Positions 1 to 13,410 of a stretch of DNA of 64,000 bases are shown one piece after another; the stretch's first letter is position 1; every line of letters starts with the position of its first letter. Below the pieces are notes generated by a model, which saw nothing but the letters and a program-made list of their open reading frames with translations, was not told the DNA's origin and did not search any database. This stretch comes from Sinisalibacter aestuarii (GTDB lineage Bacteria > Pseudomonadota > Alphaproteobacteria > Rhodobacterales > Rhodobacteraceae). Both the position numbers and the translations under genes were made by a program. Location of the stretch: the NCBI RefSeq assembly GCF_027923545.1, contig NZ_BROH01000001.1:496001-560000 (forward strand), in the 5' to 3' direction.

Positions 1-567
1 GGCCGCGGCCTCGACGCCGAACACGCCGGTGTCGAACTCGATCATGTTGAGATAGACTTCGAGAACCCGTCGCTTGCTCCAGATCAGCTCGACGATGGGG
101 GTAATCACCGCTTCGAATGCCTTGCGCGGCCAGCTTCGGGCGGGCCAGAGATACACGTTCTTGACCGTCTGCTGCGTGATCGTGGAGGCGCCCCGGCTCT
201 CGCCTTCGGCGATGACCTGCCGGATCGCGGTCATGTCAAAACCCCAATGCGCGCAGAAGTTCGCATCTTCCGCCGCGACCACCGCGCGGACCATCACCGG
301 CGCGATCTCTTCAAGGTCGACCCAGTCGCGCCTGACTTCGCCAAGCCGGGCCTTCTCGGAGGCGATGTAGAGCGTCGTGGGCGGATTGACGAAGGTATAG
401 AGCAGGGTCACCGTGAGGACGGCGGTGAAAAAGACGATCAGCGCCAGTCTCAACCAGCGCCAGACAAAGCCGGTGACGCGGCCCAGGTAGCGGCGCAGCA
501 GCCGCCAGAGGCCGCGCAGGATGCCAAACGTCAGCGACGGCGGCCTGGTATCGTCCGGTTGTGTCAT
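1..567 (-). CDS. mtgA: Monofunctional peptidoglycan transglycosylase, 3' end outside window
   Basis: A GT51-family glycosyltransferase that polymerises lipid II into glycan strands at the outer face of the inner membrane. The visible 189 codons start at an ATG (565-567). They show a basic N-terminus, one membrane anchor around residues 40-60, the catalytic-Glu motif EDANFxxHWGFD (about residues 105-116) and the second GT51 motif GASTITQQ, followed by RKxxE and the YLNMIEF signature. No transpeptidase domain can be judged because the gene runs off the left edge, but the short N-terminus and single GT51 start fit MtgA rather than a class A PBP. The second motif has Ala where Gly is usual (GGSTITQQ), a mild and common variant. 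Confidence 0.9.
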   Translation of the reverse strand, partial: MTQPDDTRPPSLTFGILRGLWRLLRRYLGRVTGFVWRWLRLALIVFFTAVLTVTLLYTFVNPPTTLYIASEKARLGEVRRDWVDLEEIAPVMVRAVVAAEDANFCAHWGFDMTAIRQVIAEGESRGASTITQQTVKNVYLWPARSWPRKAFEAVITPIVELIWSKRRVLEVYLNMIEFDTGVFGVEAAA

Positions 568-696
568 GGCTCCTTGTCCACATGCCCGCATGGCCGGTCA
601 AGACCCGCGAACCGGCAGACCCTGGCCGATCCTGCCCGGCATCAAAGCGCGGGCCGCCGGCTTTCGCTATACTTGGGCAGTGGAAAGGAGAGAGCG

Positions 697-1203
697 ATGC
701 CCTACGATTCTGTGCCCTTCTATGACATGAACGATAACGAAACCGGCTGCTGCCCGAGGTTCAATCCCAAGGATTGGGACGGGTTGGAGTTGCACTTCGA
801 CAATAAGCTGTTCGTGCGGGCGGTGACCCATGCGGTATTTCACGTGCCGATCGACATGGGTAAGGTATTCCAGCGCGTACAGGACCATCTGGAAGCGGTG
901 AATGCCTTCGATCCCAACGACTTCTTTATCCTGTCGAAAGATCTGGGCGCCTGGACCTCCGAGCATTTCTTCACCGCGTCGCGTGAGGTGCCGGGTGAAG
1001 ACATGGTCCGGCTGTCGGGCGATTACGTGACCAAGGTGTTCGATGGTCCCTATTCGGAGGCCAAGGACTGGTACGACCAGATGAAAGCCCTTGCGGCTGC
1101 GCGCGGAAACCCTGATGGCGAGGTGTATTTCTACTACACGACGTGCCCGAAATGCGCGCAGCATTACGGGCATAATTACGTCGTCGGTTTCGCGCAGGCG
1201 TAA
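697..1203 (+). CDS. Conserved small protein with C-terminal CPKC motif, function unknown
   Basis: A 168-residue soluble protein that I do not recognise by name. The ATG at 697 is preceded by AAAGGAGA at good spacing, so the longer upstream extension is rejected. It has no signal peptide or membrane segment. Near the N-terminus is a Cys-Cys pair (ETGCCPRF), and the C-terminus carries TTCPKCAQHYGHNY, a CxxC followed by His residues that could bind zinc or act in redox chemistry. It is transcribed divergently from mtgA and convergently to gltB, so it is probably monocistronic. The base composition matches its neighbours. Confidence 0.8.
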   Translation: MPYDSVPFYDMNDNETGCCPRFNPKDWDGLELHFDNKLFVRAVTHAVFHVPIDMGKVFQRVQDHLEAVNAFDPNDFFILSKDLGAWTSEHFFTASREVPGEDMVRLSGDYVTKVFDGPYSEAKDWYDQMKALAAARGNPDGEVYFYYTTCPKCAQHYGHNYVVGFAQA

Positions 1204-1208
1204 CGCGA

Positions 1209-1234
1209 AGGGGGCGGCCCGAAGACCGCCCCCT
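1209..1234. terminator. Bidirectional hairpin between convergent genes
   Basis: A perfect 9-bp stem (AGGGGGCGG/CCGCCCCCT) with an 8-nt loop lies 5 nt after the stop of the 168-aa gene and 25 nt beyond the gltB stop. There is no long T-run, but the position between convergent stops supports a terminator role. Confidence 0.6.
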
Positions 1235-1259
1235 GGTCATATGTGATGCGGGTTCCGGC

Positions 1260-5787
<4,528 letters not shown>

Positions 5788-5801
<14 letters not shown>

Positions 5802-6579
5802 GGTCGGTCTCCATCGCGGGAAAATCGTCGGGGGTGGGCAGGATGGGCGCGGTCAGCGCGGCGTCCTGCCGGGTGCATTCGTAAAGCGGCGTGGTCAGGC
5901 CAAAGCCGGCCTCGCCGGGGCGGATGATGTCGAGCGGGCTGCTGTCATACTCGGCCTCGCTGCCGTCTTCGCCGAAGACGGTCTCGGTGCCGAGAAAGAA
6001 ATGCCCGAGCTCGCGGGAGAAATACTGCATCCCCTGCGCGCGGTACTCGGACTGGCCTTGCTCGCCCATGATTTCAAGCCGCGTGCGCACGAGGTCGAGG
6101 GTGTAGCCGTCGATCTCGGTTGTCTCGCCGGTGAGCATATCGGCCCCTGTCACGCGGATATCGTAGGTTGCGTCCGGCTCCGAACGCCGCATCGCGAAAT
6201 CGTAGGTGTCGATCCCGGTATCGAGCAGCGTCGCCACGTCGATCGGGTCATTGGCCGGAGGCAGGTATTCTTCGCGCGAGCTGTCCCACGAATAGGCGCT
6301 TTCGATCCATTGGTAGCTCCGGCTGTAGTTCACCAGCGCTTCCAGCCCTTCCGGGCCGAACGAGGCTTCGGAGAAGTCGCCGTCCGGCGCGACATCGCAG
6401 CGCCACAGGAGCGAGACGCTGCATCCCTTGCTCTGCACGGTCAGAAAGGCTTCGCAGCCGGCAGGCAAGGGGAAGTCGGCCGCCGCTGCCGGGGTGGCGA
6501 GCAATATCGCAAGGGTGGGCCCGAGGAGGGCCCGCCCTGCCCCGTGGCCGGGGCGATATGCGAAGATGCGTGCGGTCAT
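5788..6579 (-). CDS. Secreted protein of unknown function between gltD and gltB
   Basis: A 263-residue protein with a likely signal peptide: a hydrophobic stretch at about residues 16-30 ending in ATPAAAA, so the mature form begins near residue 34. The mature part has four cysteines (near residues 42, 53, 61 and about 240), which could form disulphides in the periplasm. It is rich in Asp, Glu and Tyr and has no motif that I recognise. The gene lies 33 nt after gltD and overlaps the start of gltB by 14 bp, so it is cotranscribed and possibly coupled with glutamate synthase. A role in that cytoplasmic enzyme is not obvious, and no function is assigned. Confidence 0.8.
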
Positions 6580-6612
6580 GGCGTCGTCATCGTTGTTCTG
6601 CCGGTGTGTGGA

Positions 6613-8046
6613 TCATTCCGCTGCAACGGCCTGCGCCGCCTTGAAATCGGCAAGGATCGCGCTGGCGGAGTCGCGCCCGTCCTTGATCGCCCAGACCACC
6701 AGCGAGGCGCCGCGCACGATGTCGCCCGCGGCGTAGACATCGGCAAGAGACGTGGCCCCGGTGCGGAAATCGGCCTGAACGGTGCCCCAGCGGGTCACCG
6801 GCAGTTCGGGTTCGGCCCAGGCTTCGGGCAGGTCTTCCGGCTCGAAGCCGAGCGCCTTGATCACCAGATCCGCCTCTTCGGTGTAGTCCGAACCTTCGAT
6901 CGGCTCGGGGCTCTGGCGGCCCGAAGCGTCGGGATCGCCGAGGCGCATCTTCTGCACCACCACGCCGCTCACCGGCTCGCCGGAAAAAGCGACGGGGTTG
7001 GAGAGCCAGACGAAATCCACGCCCTCCTCTTCGGCATTCGCCACCTCGCGCTGCGAGCCGGGCATGTTGGCGCGGTCGCGGCGGTAGAGGCATTTGACGC
7101 TGGTGGCGCCCTGGCGGATGGCCGTGCGCACGCAGTCCATCGCCGTGTCGCCGCCGCCGATCACCACCACCTTCTTGCCTTTGGCGTTGAGCGTGCCGTT
7201 GTCGTACTCTTCCACCTCGTCGCCAAAGCCGACCTTGTTGGAGGCGATCAGGTAGTCGATGGCGCGCACGATGCCGGTGGCGCCGGAACCCGGCCCCCTG
7301 AGATCGCGCGTCTTGTAGACGCCGTTGGCGATCAGCACTGCATCGTGCTGGCCACGGATCGCCTGGAACGAAATGTCTTCGCCGACGTTGCAGTTCATCA
7401 CGAATTTCACGCCGGCTTTTTCGAGCTGGTCGACACGGCGCATCACCACGTCTTTCTCCAGCTTGAAGCCGGGGATGCCGTAGGTGAGCAGCCCGCCGGC
7501 GCGGTCGTGGCGGTCATAGATCGTCACCTGCACACCGGCGCGGCGCAGCACGTCGGCGGCGGCGAGGCCCGCCGGGCCGGCGCCGATGATGCCCACGCTC
7601 TCGCTGCGGTCGGCGAGCGGCACGATATCCTCGACCCAGCCCTGCTCCCAGGCCGTGTCGGTGATGTATTTCTCGACCGAGCCGATGGTCACGGTGCCGT
7701 GGCCCGATTGCTCGATCACGCAATTGCCTTCGCAAAGCCGGTCCTGCGGGCAGATGCGGCCGCAGATCTCGGGGAAGGTGTTGGTGGCCTGGCTCAGCTC
7801 ATAAGCTTCCTTGAGCCGGCCCATCGCCGTCATCCGCAGCCAGTCGGGGATGTTGTTGTGCAGCGGGCAGTGCGATTGGCAATAGGGCACGCCGCATTGC
7901 GAGCAACGCGATGCCTGTTCCGCCGCCTTCGCTTCGGCGAATTCCGCGTAGATCTCGTTGAAATCGTGGTTGCGCACATCCGCCGCCCGCTTCTCGGGCA
8001 TGTCACGGCCGATATCCACGAATTTCAGCATCGGCTGCTTGGCCAT
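6613..8046 (-). CDS. gltD: Glutamate synthase (NADPH) small subunit
   Basis: The small subunit of GOGAT, which takes electrons from NADPH through FAD and two 4Fe-4S clusters to GltB. At 477 residues it has normal length. The N-terminal cysteine motifs CxxCGVPYCQSHCP (about residues 46-60) and the later CGRICPQDRLCEGNC bind the Fe-S clusters. An FAD Rossmann motif GAGPAGLAAAD follows near residue 152, and a second dinucleotide fold (GGGDTAMDC) binds NADPH near residue 297. It is first of the operon gltD-X-gltB. About 170 nt of non-coding DNA upstream holds the presumed promoter. Confidence 0.96.
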   Translation of the reverse strand: MAKQPMLKFVDIGRDMPEKRAADVRNHDFNEIYAEFAEAKAAEQASRCSQCGVPYCQSHCPLHNNIPDWLRMTAMGRLKEAYELSQATNTFPEICGRICPQDRLCEGNCVIEQSGHGTVTIGSVEKYITDTAWEQGWVEDIVPLADRSESVGIIGAGPAGLAAADVLRRAGVQVTIYDRHDRAGGLLTYGIPGFKLEKDVVMRRVDQLEKAGVKFVMNCNVGEDISFQAIRGQHDAVLIANGVYKTRDLRGPGSGATGIVRAIDYLIASNKVGFGDEVEEYDNGTLNAKGKKVVVIGGGDTAMDCVRTAIRQGATSVKCLYRRDRANMPGSQREVANAEEEGVDFVWLSNPVAFSGEPVSGVVVQKMRLGDPDASGRQSPEPIEGSDYTEEADLVIKALGFEPEDLPEAWAEPELPVTRWGTVQADFRTGATSLADVYAAGDIVRGASLVVWAIKDGRDSASAILADFKAAQAVAAE

Positions 8047-8214
8047 CTTTCCGCCTCCGTATACCTTTGGAGCGCCTCTTTAGCAGGGTTGGTGAAAAAG
8101 AAAAGGCAAAAGTGCTGACCTAAAATCGCGCCAAATTGGCACATGCTGCGGAAATTCGATGGCAGAAGCCCGAGATAAGGTCAGTAATTATGACTAATAT
8201 CACGTGAAGGTGCA

Positions 8215-8235
8215 GAAAAACAAGGCGATTTCGCC
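8215..8235 (-). terminator. Rho-independent terminator after uppP
   Basis: Read on the minus strand, a short stem GGCG-AAAT-CGCC is followed by TTGTTTTT, about 35 nt past the uppP stop. The stem is short, but the T-run is clear. Confidence 0.5.
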
Positions 8236-8269
8236 AGGCGAAAAACGAATCAACACGTGACTGAAGCGG

Positions 8270-9064
8270 TCAGACCACCAGGCCCATCGCGGCCAGGCCC
8301 AGCAAGACCCCGCCGAAAACGAGCCGGTAGATGGCAAATGCCGTAAACCGGTGTGACTGGATGAAGCCGAGCAGCCATTTGACCGAGATGAATGCGGTAA
8401 CCGTTGAAACGACGAAGGCAACGCCAAGTGCCGTCCAGTCTTCATTCACGCCGCCGCTGCCGATCTGCTTGAAAAGCTCATAGCCGCTCGCCGCATACAT
8501 GGTCGGGATGCCGACGAGAAAGGCGAACTCGGTTGCCGCCGCGCGGTTCGAGGTGCCCAGCAGCATCGCGGCGAAGATCGTGGCGCCGGAGCGCGATGTG
8601 CCGGGAAAGATACCGGCGATGATCTGCGCCACGCCAACAGCGATGGCGACCCGCCACAGGATGACGGCGCGGTCTTCCTGCTTGCCGGCCAGCCATTCCG
8701 CCACGATCATCCAGACCCCGCCCAGCACCAGCGCCCAGGCGACCGGCTGCACCGTGGTGGGCAGTTCGAAGCCCAGCCTCTTGACCACGAGGCCGAGCAC
8801 CGCCGTGATGAGGAAGGCGACGGTGAGCTTGAGCAGATAGTCCCGGTTTTCGGGATCGTTCCAGCCGGTGAGAAGGCCGACGATCCGCTTCCAGTAGATC
8901 AGCGTCACCGCCAGGATCGCCCCGGCCTGGATCACGATATTATAGGTGTCGGACCGGGCGCCCAGCCATTGCTCCGCAAGCAGCAGGTGGCCGGTGCTTG
9001 AAATCGGCAGAAACTCGGTCACCCCCTCGATCACGCCAAGGAGCAGGTCGGGCCAATAGGTCAC
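8270..9064 (-). CDS. uppP: Undecaprenyl-diphosphatase (BacA/UppP)
   Basis: An integral membrane enzyme that dephosphorylates undecaprenyl pyrophosphate to recycle the lipid carrier for peptidoglycan. The 264-residue length and multiple hydrophobic segments fit the family. Both signature motifs are present: the Glu-rich GVxEFLPISSTGHL near residues 13-26 and the PGTSRSGAT phosphate-binding loop near residues 150-160. It is transcribed alone, with 42 nt between its start and the stop of the next gene upstream on the same strand, so cotranscription with the NDUFA9-like gene is possible. Confidence 0.95.
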   Translation of the reverse strand: MTYWPDLLLGVIEGVTEFLPISSTGHLLLAEQWLGARSDTYNIVIQAGAILAVTLIYWKRIVGLLTGWNDPENRDYLLKLTVAFLITAVLGLVVKRLGFELPTTVQPVAWALVLGGVWMIVAEWLAGKQEDRAVILWRVAIAVGVAQIIAGIFPGTSRSGATIFAAMLLGTSNRAAATEFAFLVGIPTMYAASGYELFKQIGSGGVNEDWTALGVAFVVSTVTAFISVKWLLGFIQSHRFTAFAIYRLVFGGVLLGLAAMGLVV

Positions 9065-9106
9065 TACATCATGCTCCGTTTATGGCGCTGGGGAGGGGTG
9101 GGCCGG

Positions 9107-10087
9107 TCAGACTTTCAGGTTCTTCGCCGATGCCTTGATTGCCGCATACTGGCCCGAGACGCGGAAACGCCACAGATAGCCCGGCAGCACGGTCGACATC
9201 GCATGTGGGTCGATCCCCAGAGTGTCGAAGCCTTTCGCACCGTCGCTGACCACATTGTCATGCGCCAGCGTTCTCACCTGATCGACGGTGAGCGGCGATC
9301 TGATCAGCCCGCCGGAAAGCGATTGCCAGAGGTCGAACCACCAGGCGAAGAACCGGGCGAGGCCGAAGGGCAGGTTCACGATCAGACGGCGGCGTTCGAT
9401 GATCGCCAGCATGTCCTGCATCAGCGTGCGGAAGGTCTTAACGTCCGGACCGCCAAGCTCGTAGATGCCCGGCTTTGCCGCGCCGGTCGCGCCCATTTCG
9501 GCCGCCTCGGCCACATCCTCGACGAAGACGGGCTGGAATTTCGTGTTGCCGCCGACGATGGGCAGCACCGGGCTCAGCCGGGTCATACCGGCGAAACGGT
9601 TGAAGAACTGGTCTTCGAGGCCAAAAATCACCGACGGACGCAGGATCACCGCGTTGGGGAAGTGCCCAAGCACGCCCGCCTCGCCCAGCCCCTTGGTGGT
9701 GGCATAGAGCGAGTCCGCCGCCGGATCGGCGCCGATGGCGGAGATATGCACGAGCGTGGCAACGCCCCGCGCCGCGGCGAGCCGGGCGATGCGCTCGGCT
9801 GCTTCGTGCTGCACGGCGTCGAAGTTGTTCTTGCCGCCCTTGTCGAAGGTGCCCACGCAGTTGATCACCGCATCGGCCCCGTCCATCGTCTGCATCACCG
9901 AGGCTTCGTTGCGCACATTGCACAGCACCGGCTCGACCTGGCCGACCGCGCCATAGGTGCGCACATAGAGCGCCTCGTTCGGCCGCCGCACGGCGACCCG
10001 CACCCGCCAGCCCGCACGCGCCATCCGGTGGGCGATATAGCGCCCGACAAAACCCGATCCGCCATAGATGGTCACAAGTTTCGACAT
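9107..10087 (-). CDS. NDUFA9-like NAD(P)-binding protein, complex I accessory family
   Basis: A 326-residue extended/atypical short-chain dehydrogenase, with a Rossmann motif [12 protein letters not shown] at residues 7-18. In alphaproteobacteria and mitochondria, relatives are the NDUFA9 accessory subunit of respiratory complex I. The ATG at 10087 is chosen over a longer TTG start because GGGGAG precedes it at 6 nt. No classical YxxxK catalytic pair is obvious, in line with a structural, NADPH-holding role rather than catalysis. It stands apart from any nuo genes. A generic epimerase is the alternative call. Confidence 0.82.
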   Translation of the reverse strand: MSKLVTIYGGSGFVGRYIAHRMARAGWRVRVAVRRPNEALYVRTYGAVGQVEPVLCNVRNEASVMQTMDGADAVINCVGTFDKGGKNNFDAVQHEAAERIARLAAARGVATLVHISAIGADPAADSLYATTKGLGEAGVLGHFPNAVILRPSVIFGLEDQFFNRFAGMTRLSPVLPIVGGNTKFQPVFVEDVAEAAEMGATGAAKPGIYELGGPDVKTFRTLMQDMLAIIERRRLIVNLPFGLARFFAWWFDLWQSLSGGLIRSPLTVDQVRTLAHDNVVSDGAKGFDTLGIDPHAMSTVLPGYLWRFRVSGQYAAIKASAKNLKV

Positions 10088-10228
10088 GCCCGTCTCCCCG
10101 GTTTTACCGGGTCCCTGAATAGCCCCGTGTCCCGCATGGGACAAGGCGCAAACGCCCTGAAACCTTTTGGCGCGAATCCCGTTGACACGCCCGGCGGCTG
10201 GCCTTACATCGCGGCTCCACGCACCTGT

Positions 10229-10315
10229 GCCCAGGTGGCGGAATTGGTAGACGCGCTGGTTTCAGGTACCAGTGACTTAACGGTCGTGGAGGTTCGAGTC
10301 CTCTCCTGGGCACCA
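10229..10315 (+). tRNA. tRNA-Leu (anticodon CAG)
   Basis: An 87-nt class II tRNA. The acceptor stem GCCCAGG/CCTGGGC is perfect, and the CCA end is encoded (10313-10315). The anticodon arm CTGGT-TTCAGGT-ACCAG puts CAG at 10263-10265. The long variable arm and the T-arm GGTTCGAGTCC are present. It reads Leu codon CUG, which is very frequent in this GC-rich genome. Confidence 0.97.
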
Positions 10316-10372
10316 TTTCCCCTGATATGACACAGCTTTGCGCCGGCGCCCGGTGGCCCGCTCCGTGAACCT

Positions 10373-10810
10373 TCAGCCGGTTTGGTCCGGGAGGCTGCCG
10401 ATGGCTTTTCGCGCAAGGCGCAGGAAGGTCTGGCGCTCCGCGTCATCGAGGCCGGTGAGGATTTCTTCCTGCAAGGCGGTGACCACGGGCAGGATCTCGT
10501 CCAGAACCTCCTGACCCCGGTCCGTCAGCCGGACCTCGCGCGCGCGCCGGTCTCGTTTGGAGACGTTGCGCGCGACGAAGCCCTTCTGCTCCAGCCGGTC
10601 GATCACGCCGCCGATGGTGGCGCGGTCATAGGCGATATGGGCGGCGACGCTGGCCTGGTCGATCCCCGGATGGGTGGCGATTGCATCCATCGCGGCGAAC
10701 TGCACGGGGGTGAGGTCGAGCCCGGCTTCCTGCATGTGCTGAGAGAAGACATGCGTCGAAACCTGGTTCAGCCGCCGAATCAGATGCCCGGCCATTCCGT
10801 GCGCTTTCAT
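10373..10810 (-). CDS. MarR-family regulator divergent from the MobA-like monooxygenase
   Basis: A 145-residue winged-helix repressor that would respond to an aromatic ligand. The ATG at 10810 has GGGAGG just upstream. The longer open frame running through the neighbouring gene is spurious. The MarR core is visible: LTPVQFAAMDAI, the recognition helix region DRATIGGVIDRLEQKGFV and the wing RDRRAREVRLTDRG. It is divergent from the flavin monooxygenase at 10973, the same arrangement known for mobR-mobA in Comamonas testosteroni, where MobR represses mobA until 3-hydroxybenzoate binds. Identity with MobR is inferred from context, not shown. Confidence 0.88.
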   Translation of the reverse strand: MKAHGMAGHLIRRLNQVSTHVFSQHMQEAGLDLTPVQFAAMDAIATHPGIDQASVAAHIAYDRATIGGVIDRLEQKGFVARNVSKRDRRAREVRLTDRGQEVLDEILPVVTALQEEILTGLDDAERQTFLRLARKAIGSLPDQTG

Positions 10811-10863
10811 CGCGGCCCTCCCCTTGGTGATCCGCCTAAACCTATGTGATAACGGTATCTTCT

Positions 10864-10890
10864 GGAAAATAGTTTGTATACATATTTTCC
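10864..10890. promoter_or_regulatory. Inverted repeat in MarR-mobA intergenic region, candidate operator
   Basis: GGAAAATA (10864-10871) and TATTTTCC (10883-10890) form a perfect 8-bp inverted repeat. Between them lies TGTATACA (10875-10882), the same palindromic octamer found at the GntR and second LigM-type promoters near 28 kb. The site sits in the 162-nt divergent promoter region. Confidence 0.6.
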
Positions 10891-10900
10891 GTTGACCGCA

Positions 10901-10919
10901 AATAGTAAGTATAGCTATT
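10901..10919. promoter_or_regulatory. Second AT-rich inverted repeat upstream of mobA
   Basis: AATAG (10901-10905) and CTATT (10915-10919) flank TAAGTATAG. It lies about 54 nt before the mobA ATG, close to where a promoter would be, and is a plausible MarR half of the control region. Confidence 0.4.
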
Positions 10920-10972
10920 AATTGCTGCACCGAAACAGGAGCCTTTGCGGCGCGCGACAGGGAGGAACGAGG

Positions 10973-12889
10973 ATGCAATTCTATGTGGACGGTTTTCGGG
11001 GCGGTGATCCCGATATCAAGAACGCAGCCGCCTGCCGGCGGGATCGCGGGCCGCATGCGCCGCTGCCCGAAAAGGTCGATGTGCTGATCGCCGGCACCGG
11101 GCCAGCGGGCCTGTGCCTCGCCGCGCAGCTTGCCCAGTTCCCCGAGATCGAGACGATGATCGTCGAGCGCGATCCGCGCAACATCTCGAAGGGTAAGGCG
11201 GACGGCATCAATACCCGCACGATGGAGATGTTTCAGGCCTTCGGCTTCGCCGAGAAGGTGAAGCGCGAAAGCTACTGGGTGAATCAGACCAATTTCTGGA
11301 TGCCCGACCCCGACAACAAGGGCCATATCAAGCGCATCGGCCGGGTGCAGGACGTTGCCGATGACAGCTCCGAGATGCCGCATATCCTGATCAACCAGGC
11401 CCGGCTGCACCAGTTGTTCCTCGACGTGATGAAGAATGCGCCCACGCGGCTTGAGCCGGATTACAGCCTTGCCGTGCGCGATCTCACCGTCGACCCCACC
11501 GCTGACGAATACCCGGTGACCGTTACGCTCGAAGATACCGGCGTGAACTGGGGCCAGACCCATACCGTGCGCGCCAATTACGTGGTCGGCTGCGACGGGG
11601 CGCGCTCGGCCGTGCGCAAGGCCATTGGTGGCGAGCTGCATGGCGACGCGGCGCATCAGGCCTGGGGCGTGATGGACATTCTCGCCAATACCGACTTCCC
11701 CGATGTGCGCCAGAAATGTCTGATCGCCTCGGAAAACGAGGGCAACATCCTGATCCTGCCGCGCGAGGGTGGCTATCTGTTCCGCATGTATGTGGAACTG
11801 TCCAAGCTCAACCCCGATGAGCGGGTGGCCGAGCGCGGCTTCACGCAGGACGACATGATCGCCGCCGCCAACCGGATCATGGCCCCCTATACGATCGACG
11901 TGAAAGAGGTGGTCTGGTGGTCGATCTACGAGATCGGCCACCGGATGACCGACCGGTTCGACGATGTGACCGAAGGCGAAGACCGGGCGCCGCGCGTGTT
12001 TACGGCGGGCGATGCCTGCCACACCCACAGCCCGAAAGCCGGGCAGGGGATGAACGTTTCGATGCAGGACACGTTCAATCTCGGCTGGAAGCTGGCGCAT
12101 GTGCTGCAGGGCCGGGCCGATGCGCGCCTGCTTCACTCCTATTCCGCCGAGCGCTGGGCGGAGGCGAAGCGGCTGGTCGATACCGACCACGAATGGGCGC
12201 GGATCATGTCGGCGCCGCCGGGCGAAAGCATGCTCGACGAGGGTGGCGAGCCGCGCATCGTCAGCCAGTTCAAGGCCAACCTCGAATTTACCGGCGGCCT
12301 TGCAGTGAAATACAACGAATCCGCCCTGATCGCTCCGGCGACCCATCAGGCGCTGGCGACGGGCGAAGAGATCGGCCGCCGCTTCCATTCGGCGCCCGTG
12401 GTGCGGGTGGCGGATGCCAAGCAGATGCAGCTTGGCCATGTCGCCGAGGCCGATGCCCGCTGGCGCATCTATGCCTTTGCCGGGGCGGGCGATGCGGGCG
12501 GTGACGGTTCGGCGATCCGCAAGCTGGCCGACTGGCTGGAGCGCGATCCGGCCTCGCCGGTGGTCAAATACACCCGCAAGGACGAAGACATCGACGGGCT
12601 GATCGACCTGCGGGCGGTGTTCCAGCACACCTTCGACGAACTCGACTACAGCCAGATGCCGTCGCTCCTGAAGCCGACGAAAGGCGCGCTCGGCGTGCAG
12701 GACCATGAGAAGGTCTTCTGCCTCGATCACAAGGGTCTGGGCGACATCTACGACATGCGCGGGATCGACCGGGAGAAGGGCTGCATGATCGTGGTGCGGC
12801 CCGACCAGTACATCGCCAACATTCTGCCGCTGGACGGCTACGACGAGCTGGCGGCGTTCTTTGGCGGAATTCTGGTTCCGGCAACCTGA
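10973..12889 (+). CDS. mobA: FAD-dependent 3-hydroxybenzoate 4-monooxygenase (MobA-like)
   Basis: A class A flavoprotein hydroxylase of the phenol 2-monooxygenase family. MobA converts 3-hydroxybenzoate to protocatechuate with NADPH and O2. The ATG at 10973 follows GGAGGAACGAGG. The 638 residues match the size of characterised MobA (about 639). An FAD-binding GTGPAGLCLAAQL lies near residue 42, the DG motif is GCDGARSAVRK, and the GD motif is FTAGDACHTHSPKAGQGMN. The C-terminus has the thioredoxin-like phenol-hydroxylase extension ending in RPDQYIANILPLDGYD. The divergent MarR gene supports the MobA assignment. A phenol or other hydroxybenzoate hydroxylase of the same family remains possible. 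Confidence 0.75.
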   Translation: MQFYVDGFRGGDPDIKNAAACRRDRGPHAPLPEKVDVLIAGTGPAGLCLAAQLAQFPEIETMIVERDPRNISKGKADGINTRTMEMFQAFGFAEKVKRESYWVNQTNFWMPDPDNKGHIKRIGRVQDVADDSSEMPHILINQARLHQLFLDVMKNAPTRLEPDYSLAVRDLTVDPTADEYPVTVTLEDTGVNWGQTHTVRANYVVGCDGARSAVRKAIGGELHGDAAHQAWGVMDILANTDFPDVRQKCLIASENEGNILILPREGGYLFRMYVELSKLNPDERVAERGFTQDDMIAAANRIMAPYTIDVKEVVWWSIYEIGHRMTDRFDDVTEGEDRAPRVFTAGDACHTHSPKAGQGMNVSMQDTFNLGWKLAHVLQGRADARLLHSYSAERWAEAKRLVDTDHEWARIMSAPPGESMLDEGGEPRIVSQFKANLEFTGGLAVKYNESALIAPATHQALATGEEIGRRFHSAPVVRVADAKQMQLGHVAEADARWRIYAFAGAGDAGGDGSAIRKLADWLERDPASPVVKYTRKDEDIDGLIDLRAVFQHTFDELDYSQMPSLLKPTKGALGVQDHEKVFCLDHKGLGDIYDMRGIDREKGCMIVVRPDQYIANILPLDGYDELAAFFGGILVPAT

Positions 12890-12914
12890 GGCCCGCCTCG
12901 GCCAGCGCTACGGT

Positions 12915-12939
12915 ACGGCGCCCGGAGATCGGGCGCCGT
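12915..12939 (+). terminator. Hairpin terminator after mobA
   Basis: A perfect 10-bp stem ACGGCGCCCG/CGGGCGCCGT with loop GAGAT starts 26 nt after the mobA stop. Only a short T-rich stretch follows. Confidence 0.7.
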
Positions 12940-12998
12940 TCTGCATTGGGTCACTTGGGCCCACAGGCCCGTGACGGACATTTCGTCGCACAGGCAAT

Positions 12999-13014
12999 GT
13001 TCAGAAATCCGAAC
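12999..13014. promoter_or_regulatory. IclR-like palindrome upstream of TRAP operon
   Basis: GTTC-N8-GAAC with near-symmetric inside (GTTCAGAAATCCGAAC), 12 of 16 positions self-complementary. IclR-family operators often read GTTCG...CGAAC. No IclR gene is in the window, so the link is only a suggestion. Confidence 0.35.
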
Positions 13015-13118
13015 ACCACCTCCAAATATCGGAAATTGTCTGATAGGGTGGACCAATATATTATCGTCGGAATGGGGGGAATCGCCGGGTTCCGGCAGTG
13101 GTTGCGCCGAATATTTTC

Positions 13119-13128
13119 CCATATATGG
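13119..13128. promoter_or_regulatory. Perfect 10-bp palindrome CCATATATGG
   Basis: A fully self-complementary decamer inside an AT-rich island about 280 nt before dctP. It could be an operator or part of a promoter, and no factor is implied. Confidence 0.3.
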
Positions 13129-13410
13129 AATACATTAGCGGCATGGCGCCGGGGTCGGCGTGGGATCGGCGCTTCGCAATCGTCAATAGCCGGGCCGGAT
13201 CCCCTGTGCCGCGATCGTGAAAGATGCCGGCGGGGAACGCGGGTTGACGGCAGCGGCGAACGGCCTCATCCAGAGCCGCGATTGGATTTAGGGGTCTGCC
13301 ATGCGCGCGCGCCCGGTCAGGGTCGCAGCGCCGGTGGCGGCAAGCTTGGAGAAGTGGACGGGGCCTGACGGCCTGTCCGGGGACTAGCAATCAACCCAGG
13401 GAGAAACGCA

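Larger units (their letters stand above)
12940..13410. other. Non-coding stretch upstream of TRAP operon
   Basis: About 470 bases with no convincing gene on either strand. Open frames here lack coding character. It holds two dyads described below (12999-13014 and around 13119-13128), consistent with a regulated promoter for the TRAP operon. Just before dctP there is AGGGAGAA, a good ribosome-binding site. Confidence 0.5.

Noticed and set aside
12946-13368. 140-residue frame in the non-coding stretch
   Set aside because: No ribosome site, no motif, composition unlike neighbours; treated as intergenic.
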